Shown: piece by piece, positions 27,201 to 37,061 of the stretch | Numbering within the stretch: position 1 is the stretch's first letter | Layout: each line of letters starts with the position of its first letter | The notes under the pieces: generated by a model | The model's input: the letters and a program-made list of their open reading frames with translations, nothing else | What the model was told of the DNA's origin: nothing | The model's database searches: none | Program-made: the position numbers and the translations under genes | Source: Massilia sp. PAMC28688 | Lineage (GTDB): Bacteria > Pseudomonadota > Gammaproteobacteria > Burkholderiales > Burkholderiaceae_D | DNA: 64,000 bases | Direction: 5' to 3' | Assembly: GCF_019443445.1 (NCBI RefSeq) | Contig: NZ_CP080378.1 | Coordinates: 5,270,001 to 5,334,000 of the forward strand

Positions 27201-28793
27201 CACCGTCAGGATGTAGCGCGATGGTTCCTTCGCTTCGGGCAGCTCGAAGTCCGCATTGCCGCTGCCGTCGGTCTTCATGGTCTGGGTCTTGAGTTCGATC
27301 GGGAACTGGCCGCCGTACCGCAGCTCGCCCTCCACCACCGTATTCTGCTGCGCGCGCAGGGTAAGCGACAGCGCGGCGTTCTCCACCGGCTTGCCGTCCG
27401 GGTAGCGCAGCTCGATGCGGCCCTTGATCTTTTCGCCCGTCTTGAAGTCAGCCTTGCCCGGGACGATGTTCATTTCAAAATGCGGCTTGACGTATTCCGC
27501 CACCCGGAACGCAGCGCCGTACTGGGTGTCGCGGTAGTGAAAACGCAGCTCGTATCCCCCTGCGCTTGCCAGCGGCGGCAGCTTGAAGCGCGTATCGGCA
27601 CCCAGTTCAGGGCTCAGCTGCAGGTTCTGCGTCAGGATCGGCGTGCCTGCGGGGTCCATGACGCTCAAGGTCAGTGGCGCGGCGGCCGCCGGCTGCGACA
27701 CGCGGGCGCTGACGAATTCGCGCGCCATGAACTTGACCTGCACTTCGTCGCCGGGACGGTACAGTGGACGGTCGGTGACGGCGTAGATCTTGGTGTTGTA
27801 GATTTCGCTGTCGTAGTAAAAATTCTCGGACACGAACACGCCGCCGTCGGCGTCTTCACCCATGACATAGGTGTGCTCGGGGCTGCCGCGTTCCAGCGTC
27901 AGTACGCCGTTGCCTGCCGTGGTCCCCGACTGCAGCACGCCGCTGCCGTCGGTCCAGCTCACATCCACTTCGGCAACCGCCGCGCCATTGTCGCGGCGCG
28001 CGGTCCATACCAGCATCTGGCCGGCAGAGACCTTGGTGATGGCCATCGTGTTGGAGACGAAGACCAGGGTAGTGGCGCGGTGTTCGCCCACGATGGCCTC
28101 CACCAGGTACAGTCCCGGGGGCCGTTTGCCGACCGGGATCATGACATTGCCGGCACTGGTCTCGATGAATTCGCTGCTCGAACCTTGCAGCTTGACTTCC
28201 TTGGGCGGCGCAATGGCCTTGGCCTGCCACAGTGGGTAGCGAAACTGGTCCACCAGCTCAAAACCCTTGAGCGGCTGGTACTGGCGCTGCGCCCTGAACT
28301 CGGCGGGGCGATGGATGGCAGGGCTGGTGGCCAGCGCCGGCTGCGCTTCGGTCACGGCCAGGCGCGCTTCCGAGGAGAACAGGCGGCGAAACGCCAGGCG
28401 CGATTTTTTCCACCAGTGATGCCACAGCTGCGACAGGGCGTTGATCAGGCCTTCGCCCTTGTAGTTCGCCGTGACATCGACACGGTGCAGGTTGCGCTGC
28501 TTTTTCAAAAATTCCAGCGGCTGCGGCACCTTGTAGACCAGCACGTCCACGCCGCCATACTGCTCAAGGCTGGACCGGGCATAATCGCGGCCCGGCACTT
28601 CCATGCGCACCTGCGCCATTTCGGTACTGCCGTAGGCGGTATCGGAGAGCAGGAAGAATGGCGCGCCCTTGAAGGTCTCGTAATTGCTGGCGGCGATGAC
28701 CGGCGCCACGGCCGGCTCTTCGTCAGCTGCGCGCGACGGGGCCACCGCGCACACCGCGGCCATGACCAGGACAATGGAGAGCAGTCGCTTCAT
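24240..28793 (-). CDS. yfaS: Bacterial alpha-2-macroglobulin-like protein YfaS, thioester-deficient
   Basis: 1517 residues from ATG 28793, with a signal peptide ([19 protein letters not shown]). Several macroglobulin domains carry [14 protein letters not shown] and LYRPGDEV. The A2M core follows ([20 protein letters not shown] and [11 protein letters not shown]), then a toroid-like complement domain. At the thioester position the protein reads [11 protein letters not shown] instead of the canonical GCLEQT, so the reactive Cys-Gln pair is absent, as in the YfaS subclass. Family members are thought to trap proteases in the periplasm. It overlaps yfaT (ATGA) and yfaQ. An upstream in-frame start at 28853 would run into yfaT and lacks a signal peptide. 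Confidence 0.92.
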   Translation of the reverse strand: MKRLLSIVLVMAAVCAVAPSRAADEEPAVAPVIAASNYETFKGAPFFLLSDTAYGSTEMAQVRMEVPGRDYARSSLEQYGGVDVLVYKVPQPLEFLKKQRNLHRVDVTANYKGEGLINALSQLWHHWWKKSRLAFRRLFSSEARLAVTEAQPALATSPAIHRPAEFRAQRQYQPLKGFELVDQFRYPLWQAKAIAPPKEVKLQGSSSEFIETSAGNVMIPVGKRPPGLYLVEAIVGEHRATTLVFVSNTMAITKVSAGQMLVWTARRDNGAAVAEVDVSWTDGSGVLQSGTTAGNGVLTLERGSPEHTYVMGEDADGGVFVSENFYYDSEIYNTKIYAVTDRPLYRPGDEVQVKFMAREFVSARVSQPAAAAPLTLSVMDPAGTPILTQNLQLSPELGADTRFKLPPLASAGGYELRFHYRDTQYGAAFRVAEYVKPHFEMNIVPGKADFKTGEKIKGRIELRYPDGKPVENAALSLTLRAQQNTVVEGELRYGGQFPIELKTQTMKTDGSGNADFELPEAKEPSRYILTVLASDGAAYRVKSTRELMIERSASLYRVTAPRRFSKPGEAVRFAIVADGVATARPVKWEMVQLENQTKTEGALAANAAAWDVSFARPGSYQLSLRDAQGNLVGATSHWVTGDGLKGTPGSIEIVLDRERYRAGDTAEALLTFADPVDQALLTLERDRVESVALLKGGADWIAPVRVAPNQWRVRIPVKAEYGPNITFSVAYTRQGDFVFQNAGLQIIEPRIALQFKTDKEVYQPGEKVTLDVTAQLDGQPVSAMVALGVVDEMIYVLQPEIAPDIGDFFYHPRRNNVRTTASLSFISYDLAAGRTMGAPARSSYNERAVKVLERPRRDDKDTALWLPNVKTDADGRARVTFIMPDSLTRWRITGRAMDAQGRVGQRSGYLRSDKAFFAKWTAPGWLRAGDVPQASVAVFNQTAGEQNLEVSLAGGGMVTPHRLKARRGVNYVHFTVPPGGGAMRLEVRQNGKLVDALDTSVQSIPQQWSSARTVNVPITGAVSPLALPADARNIRLALAQGAASHFARIADDLIEYPSHGVEHTASRLIPLSLAAQSVAPEPAVLRERLMTRLQSERLRLVSMAGPEARFGWWGNATAGNAFMTAYAYYADWHAARSLGIALPPEHWENLLTVYTKDGIKEPLLHRALMLWMAQEMGLPVKTLAAGLAEDVARAANLAGKPALFVRTDSALMGSEDATSRALTALILSVVSAGAGLEQSPDLQGHTAAAVAMLGANPSPFVQSLLMLAGHLPASAADSILASLSADMPTIDRTLALLWVQKKLGGPPSSRALSVAPAGTWFRHTTASGQASWAWQGATVPAQLQLTEAAPAGTVAVVQYESRAPETHKLAVKVERRILMLTPDKDGFETTVVKNGEALRTDALYMDEITLTPAAGARHRYGVLEVPLPPGGSVEAGTWGIQIDGEKDPLERARHESRRDGYAVPVEPLAAPLKVRHLLRFAQKGTFTMPPARYYRTYQPEQKAFEGEGKAQRRMQVE

Positions 28794-29440
28794 GATAAAA
28801 AATTGAGCCGGAAGATGCCGGCGAAGTTGGGATTGTCGACCGCTGGTTGCCACCGCGTGTCCTTCCAGGTTTTGAGGTTGTTGACAGCAACGGAGCGCAG
28901 CCCGTTGTCACCGGGGTTGTTCGATCCGGTGTGGTACGCAATGCGCGCCCCCATCCAGACCATGAGATGCTGTTCGTCGCCCTGGTCGTAGAACAGCAGG
29001 TCGGCCGGCTGCGCCTGATTGAGGTCGCGGCCAATGAAACGGCTGTTGTTCTGCACCAGGGCGATGGCGGACACGTAATGGCCAATCGCACCGCCGGTCT
29101 GCACCCAGCGGTTCCGCAGCGTTTTCTGGGCCGGTGACAGGCCCAGTTCCGGGGGCAGCTGGCGGTCGGCGGCAATGCCGTTGGCGCGCAGCCAGCGTGC
29201 GTCATGCACGGTCAGCGCTTCATTGACGGCAAAACGCACCAGGCCGGCGCAGTCGCGATGCTGCCAGCGTGGGGACGGTCCCTGCTCGATCTGCGCGCTG
29301 ACGATGCGCAGCATCCATGCCTGGAAGGCACGCGACTGCGCCGGATTCAGGCGCGGCGCATCATCGGGCGCTGCGCGCAGCGCATGGGCACGCGGCAGCG
29401 CCGCGCAGGCGGCCAGCATCAACAGCGATCGGCGCAGCAT
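28790..29440 (-). CDS. yfaT: YfaT-like protein (DUF1175) with NlpC/P60-like features
   Basis: 216 residues from ATG 29440, with a signal peptide ([18 protein letters not shown]). [16 protein letters not shown] near residue 65 looks like the nucleophile helix of NlpC/P60 cysteine peptidases. [20 protein letters not shown] near residue 155 matches their G-D-L-x-F...H strand, and a further His follows (AYHTGSNN). This supports a cell-wall peptidase or amidase fold, which is an inference. The start lies 2 bp after the yfaA stop, and the stop overlaps yfaS by 4 bp. A GTG at 29464 is possible but would place eight residues before the signal. Confidence 0.85.
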   Translation of the reverse strand: MLRRSLLMLAACAALPRAHALRAAPDDAPRLNPAQSRAFQAWMLRIVSAQIEQGPSPRWQHRDCAGLVRFAVNEALTVHDARWLRANGIAADRQLPPELGLSPAQKTLRNRWVQTGGAIGHYVSAIALVQNNSRFIGRDLNQAQPADLLFYDQGDEQHLMVWMGARIAYHTGSNNPGDNGLRSVAVNNLKTWKDTRWQPAVDNPNFAGIFRLNFLS

Positions 29441-29442
29441 GA

Positions 29443-31023
29443 TCAGCGTTCCAGCGCCTGCCACTCCACCGGTTGCCAGCTGGCACCGGAGCGGGGCAGC
29501 GATTTGAGCACCAGCCGGTAAGGGGGATATTTTTTGAGCGCCTCCAGGCGCGGCACCAGATGAACGTCGGCCGCGGCGCGCAGCACCGGCTCGCGGCTCG
29601 AAGGCAGCGCGTCAAAGGTCTCCTTGCGAATCAGTTCCGACAGCGCAGATGGCGCAATCAGGCCCACGGTGCGGCTGCTGTCGGCCAGGCGGTCTGCAAT
29701 CGCGGGCGCCTGCTTGCGGCCCACGGCCAGCGCCCTTTCCACCAGCGCCGCGTCTGGCGAAAACAGTACCGTATCACCGGCGATGGCCATGGTGGGCAGC
29801 TGGGCGCCAAGCGGGGTGGCGGCAGAGCGCTGCCACAGCGTGGCACCGCCCTTGCCTGCTGTTTTCTTCACGTCGCCGCGCCTGCTGTCGCCCACTGCCG
29901 TGTCAAACAGACGGGCCAGCAGCTCGTCGCTGCTGCCCTTTTTGCGGGTGGCGATGACCAGTGGGCTGTACAGGCGCGAGCTGCCATACCAGCACACGGC
30001 GGCGGGTCCGGCAAACTGAGTGGCCACGCCTTCGAGCGCGCTGTCGATATTGCCCAGGACCGGCTGCATGGCCGCCCAGTCGGCCGGCAGCGCGAAGCAT
30101 GCGGCCGGGTTGTGCGGCAGCGCCGGCCACAGCGCGCCGTTGTCGTAGCCGCCAGCTTGCAGTTTGGCGGCGTCCATCAGGGCGCTGGTGCTCCATTGGC
30201 CCTTCTTGAAATCAAAGCGCATGGCAGCCAGGCCGCCGAAGAATGGCTGGTAGCCGAATGAAAGGTAATCGGCCTTGACCGCCACGCTGTGGCCATCGAC
30301 GGCGCCGGGCGCGAGCTGGAACTGGTCGCGAAAGCTCGCGTTCTTCTTCCCTTCCGCCGCCAGCATGTTGATGACTGCGTCCGCATTGTCGCTATTGAGC
30401 GTCTTGCCGTCCTCGCCGCCAAACAGCATGCCGGGATGGGACAGGATCACCATGCGCTTGCCGTGGGCGGCGAACAGCATGGTGCGCTGATAGGCATACG
30501 CCAGGGCAAACACAGGCACGGCGTCGCCATCGACCCGGATCTCGCCGGCCCGCGTCATCTGGCTGTCCTTGAGGGCGACCTTACCGCCCTCTTCGAGCAG
30601 GCGCGTGAAGCTGTTGCGCGACACTGCAATGGCAAAGTGCTTGAGGGTGCCGTCGCCATCGCGCCACAGCGCCACTTCGGCCGGCTCGTCGAGCACCATC
30701 TTGATCAGCTGGTCGCCCCAGCCCAGCTGGTGCTCGTAAGCGATGCGGCGCAGGGTGCCGGACAGGCCCAGGCGGTCCTGGTGCTGTTCGTAGTAGAAAA
30801 CAAAGTCTTCGCGCAGCACGTCGCGCGCCAGCGGGATAGTGAGCAGGTCGCGCGGCAGCGAGGACAGGCTTTTGGTGACAATGAGCGCGTCAGGGGATGC
30901 CAGCCGCAGGTTCAGGCCCGTGGTGCGACCCATCCACTTCCAGCCAAATGCGGCATAGCCGACCACGCCGGCCACGCACACGGCGGCGCCGGCAGCGATG
31001 ATTCCCAACTTTTTCTTGTCCAT
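29443..31023 (-). CDS. yfaA: YfaA-like membrane-anchored protein (DUF2138)
   Basis: A 526-residue protein with an N-terminal anchor ([20 protein letters not shown]) and a large periplasmic part. [42 protein letters not shown] and [18 protein letters not shown] follow the DUF2138 pattern. It is the first gene of the yfaA-T-S-Q-P operon, with the same gene order as I recall for Escherichia coli. The biochemical role is unknown. A plausible promoter lies 36-63 bp upstream. Confidence 0.88.
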   Translation of the reverse strand: MDKKKLGIIAAGAAVCVAGVVGYAAFGWKWMGRTTGLNLRLASPDALIVTKSLSSLPRDLLTIPLARDVLREDFVFYYEQHQDRLGLSGTLRRIAYEHQLGWGDQLIKMVLDEPAEVALWRDGDGTLKHFAIAVSRNSFTRLLEEGGKVALKDSQMTRAGEIRVDGDAVPVFALAYAYQRTMLFAAHGKRMVILSHPGMLFGGEDGKTLNSDNADAVINMLAAEGKKNASFRDQFQLAPGAVDGHSVAVKADYLSFGYQPFFGGLAAMRFDFKKGQWSTSALMDAAKLQAGGYDNGALWPALPHNPAACFALPADWAAMQPVLGNIDSALEGVATQFAGPAAVCWYGSSRLYSPLVIATRKKGSSDELLARLFDTAVGDSRRGDVKKTAGKGGATLWQRSAATPLGAQLPTMAIAGDTVLFSPDAALVERALAVGRKQAPAIADRLADSSRTVGLIAPSALSELIRKETFDALPSSREPVLRAAADVHLVPRLEALKKYPPYRLVLKSLPRSGASWQPVEWQALER

Positions 31024-31058
31024 TCAATCCCACTGCCGCTAGTTGCACAAAGAGCATA

Positions 31059-31086
31059 ATGATAGCCTAAAATATAAAACTATCAA
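31059..31086 (-). promoter_or_regulatory. Promoter candidate for the yfaATSQP operon
   Basis: On the - strand TTGATA (31086-31081) is separated by 16 bases from TATCAT (31064-31059), inside an AT-rich stretch. The -10 box ends 36 bases before the yfaA start codon. The fit to a sigma-70 promoter is good. Confidence 0.55.
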
Positions 31087-31113
31087 TATTTTTATCGAGC
31101 AACGCTGATGGAA

Positions 31114-31497
31114 TTAATAGGATTGCACGCGCAGGAAGATACCCAGCGCCAGCAGTGCGCTGATGGCGCCAAACCACAGGTAAGTGTTGCGGTAGCGGCC
31201 GCCATTGAGTGCAGCGGCCAGCATGCAGCTGCCCAGGATAAAGACGAGGAAACTGGCGCCACCCACGGCGCCCAGCACAGCGCCAAGATACTTGAGGCGC
31301 AAGATCGCGTCCGCACTGAGGCGGGTGGCGAAGGCATCGGTGCCAAAGCCGTAAAAGAACACCAGCACCACCAGCACGCAGGCGCCCGTGAGCAGCGCGC
31401 CCAGCAGTACACCGATACTGGTGAGAAAGGTAACCATGGCCGTCTTGCGTTCCACCCGACTGGCCAGGTGCAGGCTCGTGCGCTGTTGCAGACTCAT
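31114..31497 (-). CDS. Small inner-membrane protein, three predicted helices
   Basis: A 127-residue protein with hydrophobic segments at about 22-50 (FLTSIGVLLGALLTGACVLV), 68-95 (AVLGAVGGASFLVFILGSCM) and 103-122 (WFGAISALLALGIFL). The N-terminus is polar and Arg-containing. I recognise no family. It is encoded upstream of the yfa operon on the same strand, but a promoter-like sequence lies between them, so it is probably separate. The M16 peptidase gene ends the next unit on the same strand. Confidence 0.6.
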   Translation of the reverse strand: MSLQQRTSLHLASRVERKTAMVTFLTSIGVLLGALLTGACVLVVLVFFYGFGTDAFATRLSADAILRLKYLGAVLGAVGGASFLVFILGSCMLAAALNGGRYRNTYLWFGAISALLALGIFLRVQSY

Positions 31498-31566
31498 CGC
31501 CGGGACGCCCCCTGATTGACTTTATGGCAATGCGCCATTGTACAACCAAAGGGCGGCCGGGTATCG

Positions 31567-34326
31567 CTAGCGTGCGGCGGGCGTGCCGTCCGGATTGAGG
31601 ACCATGACCTCGCCCCAGTTCAGCTCACGCACGTTCTTTTCCATCTTGCGCAGATCACCAACGACCAGCCATACCAGTTCGCCGGGGCGCACGAATTTGC
31701 TCGACGCCGCGGCCAGCTGGGGCTCGCTGAGCGCGCGCAGGCTGGCCGCGTAGCGCGACCAGTAGTCGTCCGGCAGGCCGAGGGTGAAGGAGGTCAGGGC
31801 CGCGTTTTCGAGCGCGCTGATGGTGGAAAAGCGGCCGGCCAGGCGCGCCGTGGTGTAGCGCATCACGCTCTGGTATTCATCGCCGGCCAGGGGACGCTCG
31901 CCGGCCACGCCGCGAATCTCCTTTGCCACTTCCAGCATTGCCTCGCGCGTTTTATCGGTCTGCACCGGCGCCACCACCATGAAGGCGCGCTGCCCGCGCA
32001 TATTGGTCACCATGCCCTGGGTGCCATAGCTCCAGTGCTTGTCCAGACGCAGATTGCGGTTCAGGCGCGAGGTGGCAATGCCGCCAAAATTCTGCATCAC
32101 GGTCTGGATAGCCAGGTCTTCCGGCTGCCCTGACGCCTCGGTGACATGGGCAGCCACGATGACCGACTGCGGTGCGTTTGGACGGTCCACCAGGTACACG
32201 CGCTTGCCGCTGGTGCGCGGGACTTCCGCTACCTGTGGCGGCGTTGCGCTCCCGGCCTGCCAGCGGCCAAAGTTCGCCTCCAGTACCGGCAGTACCTTCT
32301 CCAGCGTGGTGTCGCCGGTGACGATGATGGTCGCGTTGCCCGGCTTGAACCAGCTGGCGTGCCACTGCGCGAGGTCGTCGCGCGTAATGGCCGCCACGCT
32401 GGCATCGGTACCCAGCGGCGACTTGCCGTACGCATGCGCAGGACCATACAGCAGGGCCGGCATGAGGCGCCGCGCCAGCGCCGTGGGGTTGGCGCGTTCC
32501 TGGCCCAGTGCCGCCATCACGCGCTGCTTTTCAATGGCAAACTGGTCGGCGGCGAACGATGGGTTCAAGGCCGCATCGGCCAGCAGTGCGATGGATGGCG
32601 CCAGGTTGGCGGCGGTGGCCTGCAGCTGCATGACGGATGTATCGGGGCTGCTGTCGGTGGACAGGCGCGCGCCCAGCGACTCGAGCGCGTCGGACATCTG
32701 GAAGACATCGCGGGTGCGGGTCCCCTTGTCCAGCAGGTCCATTGCCAGGGCCGCGACGCCGGCCTTGCCAACCGTGTCGGTGGCCGAGCCGACGTTCAGC
32801 GCCAGCGCGACGTTGACGATGGGCGCCGAGTGGCGTTCAAGCAGTACCACTTTCAGGCCGTTCTTGAGCTGGGCACGCTGCATGGCGGGAAAGGCCACGT
32901 CGGGCGCCGCGCCCAGCGCCGGCAGGATCTTGCGGTCCAGCGAAGTCTGGACGGCTGCCAGCTTGGCGAACGGCTTGACCGTCATGGTGTAGTGGTTGGC
33001 GCGCAGCCATTTGGCAGATGCCGCCTTGACCTGGGCCGGGGTGGCAGCGGCCATGGTCTGCAAATGATCGAGGTAAGCCTCCGGGGTGCCGGCATAGGTC
33101 ATGCTCTCGGCCAGGATGTCGGCGCGCCCGCCAAAGCCGCCCAGGCGTTCGAGGTTGCGCGCGTGGGTAGCCAGGTTGGACGTCTTGACGCGCTTGAGTT
33201 CTTCGGCGGTGGGGCCTTTCTCGATCAGCTCCGCGATCACCGCGTCAATCTCGCGCTCCACCAGCAGCGGGTCCACACCTTCCTTGACAGTGGCGATCAC
33301 GCGGAAGGTGCTGCCCAGCTCTCCCCGGCCCACGCCGGCGGCCACGCTGGTGGCGAGCTTCTTGTCGTACACCAGGCGGCGGTCAAGGCGCGCGCTGCGC
33401 GAGCCGGCCAGGACGTCGGCAAACACGCTCAGATGCTGCACTTCGGGGTCCTTCCAGGCCGGCGCGTGATACACGCGGTAGACGCGCGCCTGCGGGACGG
33501 CATCTTCCATCTCGTCGCGGATATTGCTGTCCAGTTTGGGAATCCAGGCGGCCAGGCGCGGCAGCGCGGGGCCGGGCTGGATGCCGCCGAAGTACTTGGT
33601 CACCAGTTCCAGCGCACGCTCGGGCGTGATGTCGCCGGCGAGCGAGATGACCGCATTGTTGGGGCCATAGTAGGTGCGGTACCAATCCTTGATATCGTCC
33701 AGCGAGGCGGAGTTGAGGTCTTCCATGGTGCCGATGGGCGACCATGAATATGGATGCGAATAGGGGTAGATCTTGGCGCTGATCTCGCTGCCCACACGGC
33801 CATAAGGCTGGTTTTCGCCCTGGCGCTTCTCGTTCTGGACCACGCCACGCTCGCGCTCGAGCATCTCCTTGGAGATGTAGTTGGCCAGGTAGCCCATGCG
33901 GTCGGACTCGAGGAACAAGGTGCGTTCGAGCGCCGACACGGGAACGTCTTCAAAGAAGTTGGTGCGGTCAGTGTTGGTGGTGCCGTTGCGGTTGTTCGCG
34001 CCCAGGTCGTCCATGGCTTCGCGAAAGCCGCGGGGATAGTTTTCCGAACCGTTGAAGAAAAAGTGCTCGAACAGGTGGGCGAAGCCCGTCTTGCCGCGTT
34101 TTTCGTTGCGCGAACCGACGTGGTACCAGACGTTGACGCCCACCACCGGCACGCTGTGATCCTCGTGCACGAGCAGCGTCAGGCCATTTGGCAGCACGAA
34201 CTTCTTGTGTTCGATGGCGTAGGCCTTGCGGTCGAAGTTCGCAGCGGGCGCGGCGAGCGCGCCCGACATCGGCTGCGACGCCACGAAGAGTCCAAAGATA
34301 ACGGAAGCGAGCAGCGTTTTTTTCAT
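31567..34326 (-). CDS. Exported M16-family zinc peptidase (pitrilysin/insulinase-like)
   Basis: 919 residues from ATG 34326, with a signal peptide (TLLASVIFGLFVASQPMSGALA). The inverted zinc motif HLFEH sits in TGFAHLFEHFFFNGSENYP near residue 85, with the downstream Glu expected in the REAMDDLGANNRNGTT region. The second, inactive half starts near residue 500 with LKNGLKVVLLERHSAPIV. This arrangement is normal for full-length periplasmic M16 proteases, which degrade peptides and unfolded proteins. An in-frame start at 34395 adds 23 residues before the signal and was rejected. Confidence 0.93.
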   Translation of the reverse strand: MKKTLLASVIFGLFVASQPMSGALAAPAANFDRKAYAIEHKKFVLPNGLTLLVHEDHSVPVVGVNVWYHVGSRNEKRGKTGFAHLFEHFFFNGSENYPRGFREAMDDLGANNRNGTTNTDRTNFFEDVPVSALERTLFLESDRMGYLANYISKEMLERERGVVQNEKRQGENQPYGRVGSEISAKIYPYSHPYSWSPIGTMEDLNSASLDDIKDWYRTYYGPNNAVISLAGDITPERALELVTKYFGGIQPGPALPRLAAWIPKLDSNIRDEMEDAVPQARVYRVYHAPAWKDPEVQHLSVFADVLAGSRSARLDRRLVYDKKLATSVAAGVGRGELGSTFRVIATVKEGVDPLLVEREIDAVIAELIEKGPTAEELKRVKTSNLATHARNLERLGGFGGRADILAESMTYAGTPEAYLDHLQTMAAATPAQVKAASAKWLRANHYTMTVKPFAKLAAVQTSLDRKILPALGAAPDVAFPAMQRAQLKNGLKVVLLERHSAPIVNVALALNVGSATDTVGKAGVAALAMDLLDKGTRTRDVFQMSDALESLGARLSTDSSPDTSVMQLQATAANLAPSIALLADAALNPSFAADQFAIEKQRVMAALGQERANPTALARRLMPALLYGPAHAYGKSPLGTDASVAAITRDDLAQWHASWFKPGNATIIVTGDTTLEKVLPVLEANFGRWQAGSATPPQVAEVPRTSGKRVYLVDRPNAPQSVIVAAHVTEASGQPEDLAIQTVMQNFGGIATSRLNRNLRLDKHWSYGTQGMVTNMRGQRAFMVVAPVQTDKTREAMLEVAKEIRGVAGERPLAGDEYQSVMRYTTARLAGRFSTISALENAALTSFTLGLPDDYWSRYAASLRALSEPQLAAASSKFVRPGELVWLVVGDLRKMEKNVRELNWGEVMVLNPDGTPAAR

Positions 34327-34468
34327 GTATTCACCCGGGTCGATGTTGGCGCGCGCATGCTGCCCGCGCCGGAGCGAATATTCTGCCAGAAGCAAACCTG
34401 TTCAAGGCTTGAAAGTTGTTGGGCGGCCCAGTATTTTTGATATGCATGCGCAGCTGTAATGACAGCCT

Positions 34469-35290
34469 TCAGGCCACTTGCGCATGCCCGAATTCGTAGG
34501 ACGCCATCGGCACCTTCATTGCGTGATCGCGAAAGACCGTGCGGCCGGGGTCACTGCCGGCGGCGCCGGCGACCACCATCAGCGGCAGCAGATGGTCTTC
34601 GCGCGGGTGGGCTGCGCGCGCGTGCGGTGCCTGCTCCCACTGTTCCAGCAGCCGGTTGCGGGTGCCGGCTTCCTGTTCAATGGCGTGGCTCAGGAAGCGT
34701 TCAAACGCATCGGCCACGGCACCGGAATCGTCACGGCCAAAGCCGCGCATGTTGTGATACGTGAGCCCGCTGCCGATAATCAGGACGCCCTCTTCGCGCA
34801 GCGGCTGCAATGCCTGGCCAATGCGAATGTGTTCGCGCGGGTCGTAGCTGCTTTGCAGCGACAGCATGACCACCGGGACATCGGCATCCGGATACATGAG
34901 GCCAACGGGTACAAAGGTGCCGTGATCGAAGCCGCGCTTTGAATCTGCGCGCACGGGAAAACCCGCTTGTGCCAGCAGCGCTTGCACGCGCGCGGCGAGC
35001 GCCGGCGAGCCGGGCGCGGGATACGTGATGTGGTAGGTATGGGCGGGAAATCCGGTGTAGTCGTATTCCATCCCGGGCCGCTCGGCGGCCGACACGGCCA
35101 GCTCGTCTTCTTCCCAGTGCCCGGTGATGACGAGGATGGCAGATGGCTTGCGGGGCAAGCGCTGCGGCAGTTCGCGCAAGGCGCGCTCGGTCAGCGCGAA
35201 CTGCTCGCGCATGCCATCAACAAAAGGCCAGGGTCCGCCGCCGTGCGACAGAAAATAGACCGGCATGGTGGTGCGTGCGCTGGAATCCAT
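34469..35290 (-). CDS. ygiD: DODA-type extradiol ring-cleavage dioxygenase (YgiD-like)
   Basis: A 273-residue cytosolic protein. YFLSHGGGPWPF near the start, ILVITGHWEEDE near residue 55, DHGTFVPVGLMYPDADVPVV near residue 130 and REDHLLPLMVVAGAAG near residue 225 mark the class III (LigB-type) zinc/iron dioxygenase fold of YgiD and plant DODA. Family members cleave catechol-type rings such as L-DOPA. Substrate use here is unknown. It is monocistronic by spacing. Confidence 0.9.
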   Translation of the reverse strand: MDSSARTTMPVYFLSHGGGPWPFVDGMREQFALTERALRELPQRLPRKPSAILVITGHWEEDELAVSAAERPGMEYDYTGFPAHTYHITYPAPGSPALAARVQALLAQAGFPVRADSKRGFDHGTFVPVGLMYPDADVPVVMLSLQSSYDPREHIRIGQALQPLREEGVLIIGSGLTYHNMRGFGRDDSGAVADAFERFLSHAIEQEAGTRNRLLEQWEQAPHARAAHPREDHLLPLMVVAGAAGSDPGRTVFRDHAMKVPMASYEFGHAQVA

Positions 35291-35398
35291 GGTGCTGCTC
35301 CCGATGTGGCTAAGTGAAGCCCACTATAGGACGGATCGGGAGCGGCGACTAGCCGTGGATGCGGGTTTGACTATGCCACCAGCGGCACAATGAATGCA

Positions 35399-35755
35399 TC
35401 AGGGACGTGCCGCGCCTGCGAGGTTGCGGTCGCGGTGCTCGCCCACAAACTTGATGATGTAGGGACGCATCTGGAGTGCGGCCTCCCGGCCGCCGGCATC
35501 GAACTCTTGCTGCACCACGGCGCGCATGACCTGCTTGACGTCGTCGCTGGACGTGCACGCGGCGACGGCGGCTTCAAAGCGCGATCGGGCGGCTTCGTAA
35601 AACGCTTCGTCGAATGCACTTGGGGCGGCCGTGCCAGCTGCTGCCGCCGGCGCCACGATGGCGGCGCTGACCTTGGCAGGCGCCTTGCGCCCGGTGTCGC
35701 GACGCTGTAACTGGCGGTTGGTGAATGTTTTACGCTTGGAGCTTAACGACGCCAC
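35399..35755 (-). CDS. Small conserved-looking hypothetical protein
   Basis: 118 residues from GTG 35755, with AAAGG upstream. The N-terminus is basic (SSKRKTFTNRQLQRRDTGRK), followed by an Ala-rich linker. A helical C-terminal part carries FDEAFYEAARSRFEAAVAAC, then VKQVMRAVVQQEFDAGGREA. An in-frame ATG at 35845 would add 30 residues that do not look like protein. I recognise no family. Confidence 0.5.
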   Translation of the reverse strand: MASLSSKRKTFTNRQLQRRDTGRKAPAKVSAAIVAPAAAAGTAAPSAFDEAFYEAARSRFEAAVAACTSSDDVKQVMRAVVQQEFDAGGREAALQMRPYIIKFVGEHRDRNLAGAARP

Positions 35756-35927
35756 GGCGGACCTTTCAAATATGGGAGAACGATGCTTTAGATCAACTAG
35801 GACAATATGATAACCCGAACGCTGTCCATGTTGACTTCTCGACACATATTTTTCTTTGCAAATGCAACAAGTGGCCAGGGTTTGGATTCAGATGCGTCAC
35901 CGTTGCCGGGAACCTACGGCTTCCATT

Positions 35928-36308
35928 TCAGGCCTGCCAAATGAAGACAATCAAGGCAAGTGCTCCCACATAAAACAGGATCTCGCCGATTGAAATACCG
36001 CCGCTTCGCTCCTTAAGGAAGCGCTCCGGATCCTTGTTGACCGTGTCATTGATGACCTCGTGCGCCTTCGCAACCCAGGTCCCGGCGATGGCAGGGTCGA
36101 GTCCCTGTGCGGAAAGCGAGGCCACGACGTCTTCCTGCGACTTACCCTCTTCTTCAAGTTGCGAACATGCCTCGCCGACGATGACCAGCCCGGCAGCCAA
36201 TAAAGCCTCCGCGCTCTTGTCGCCAGCGTCGGTATGGAAATGAGCAATCGCATCTTGCAATGCGGCGTCATCGGGCTTGGTGATTGACAGCACCCTGTAA
36301 TCAGACAT
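35928..36308 (-). CDS. Hypothetical protein with a C-terminal membrane anchor
   Basis: 126 residues. An acidic helical domain (DAALQDAIAHFHTDAGDKSA, then LEEEGKSQEDVVASLSAQGL) is followed by a single hydrophobic tail (IGEILFYVGALALIVFIWQA). It would be anchored with its bulk in the cytoplasm. The function is unknown. The base composition is slightly poorer in GC than its neighbours. A promoter candidate lies about 90 bp upstream. Confidence 0.6.
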   Translation of the reverse strand: MSDYRVLSITKPDDAALQDAIAHFHTDAGDKSAEALLAAGLVIVGEACSQLEEEGKSQEDVVASLSAQGLDPAIAGTWVAKAHEVINDTVNKDPERFLKERSGGISIGEILFYVGALALIVFIWQA

Positions 36309-36394
36309 ATTTTGGTTTTGGAAAATGGTGAAGGACTATCGTCCTCGACGTTTGGCGTGGTTCCACCTGAGCAGAAGGTCGAAGCACTGACAAG

Positions 36395-36423
36395 AAAGAT
36401 GCAATTTTGGCAAACGTTGTCAA
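36395..36423 (-). promoter_or_regulatory. Promoter candidate for the tail-anchored protein gene
   Basis: On the - strand TTGACA (36423-36418) is followed after 17 bases by ATCTTT (36400-36395). The -35 is perfect and the -10 is weak. It lies in the AT-rich 170-bp gap between two - strand genes. Confidence 0.35.
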
Positions 36424-36478
36424 AAAAGTCTTATCAATTCTTTTCGCCCGCCTTTGGTGACAACGGCGCTCAGTGAAT

Positions 36479-36820
36479 TCAAGCCGGCTCGTCGTTTGCC
36501 AGCGCCGCATACCACGCGGCGTAAGGAGTGTTCACCACCTTACGGCGGTTGTAATCGGGGGCGCCGTCAGTCCACCAGACCGGCCCGCGCTCGCCCAGCG
36601 CACGCTTGGCTTCGTCAACTGCACTTCTCGCGCTGCGCTCTGCTTCCACATCGCCTGCCTTTTTCGCCACACCAACCCGCCTGCGGGCGCTCATCAGCTG
36701 GTCGACCAGCAGCTGTCGTTGCTCAGACGGCAGGGCGGGATTACTGAGCCGCCACAGGCGACCGGCGACGACGAAGTAGCGGCCGTCCGCCGTGCTTGGG
36801 TATGTGGGCGATCGTGTCAT
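36479..36820 (-). CDS. Conserved hypothetical protein (TADGRYFVV...RLWR type)
   Basis: 113 residues from ATG 36820. The pattern SPTYPSTADGRYFVV, then GRLWRLSNPALPSEQRQLLV and GPVWWTDGAPDYNRR, is one I recognise as a recurrent small uncharacterised protein in proteobacteria, with a Trp-rich end and a helical middle. No function is known to me. An in-frame ATG at 36892 would add 24 unlikely residues. It is divergent from the PEP-CTERM gene. Confidence 0.65.
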   Translation of the reverse strand: MTRSPTYPSTADGRYFVVAGRLWRLSNPALPSEQRQLLVDQLMSARRRVGVAKKAGDVEAERSARSAVDEAKRALGERGPVWWTDGAPDYNRRKVVNTPYAAWYAALANDEPA

Positions 36821-37018
36821 GGGGCGACTATAGCAATAAAGGCCATCCAAGGCGTCTACTACCCGCGTTGCATATTCGCCGCAGTCAGCCACTAAAGCGA
36901 ACTTATCCGTTGCATCCGTACATACGGAGACTATAATCGCAAAGTTGTTCAGTCAACAATGAACTGGCTTCGACGTTGTCGCTTCCCAAGCTTTTCGCAC
37001 CAGATCCATGCAGTAGCA

Positions 37019-37042
37019 CGGCCGGCCAATCCTGACCGGCCG
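37019..37042 (+). promoter_or_regulatory. Hairpin in the leader of the PEP-CTERM gene
   Basis: CGGCCGG (37019-37025) pairs with CCGGCCG (37036-37042) around 10 bases, just before the AGGAG ribosome site at 37051-37055. It may shape mRNA stability or translation of the PEP-CTERM gene. Confidence 0.35.
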
Positions 37043-37061
37043 CACTTTCCAGGAGATCATG

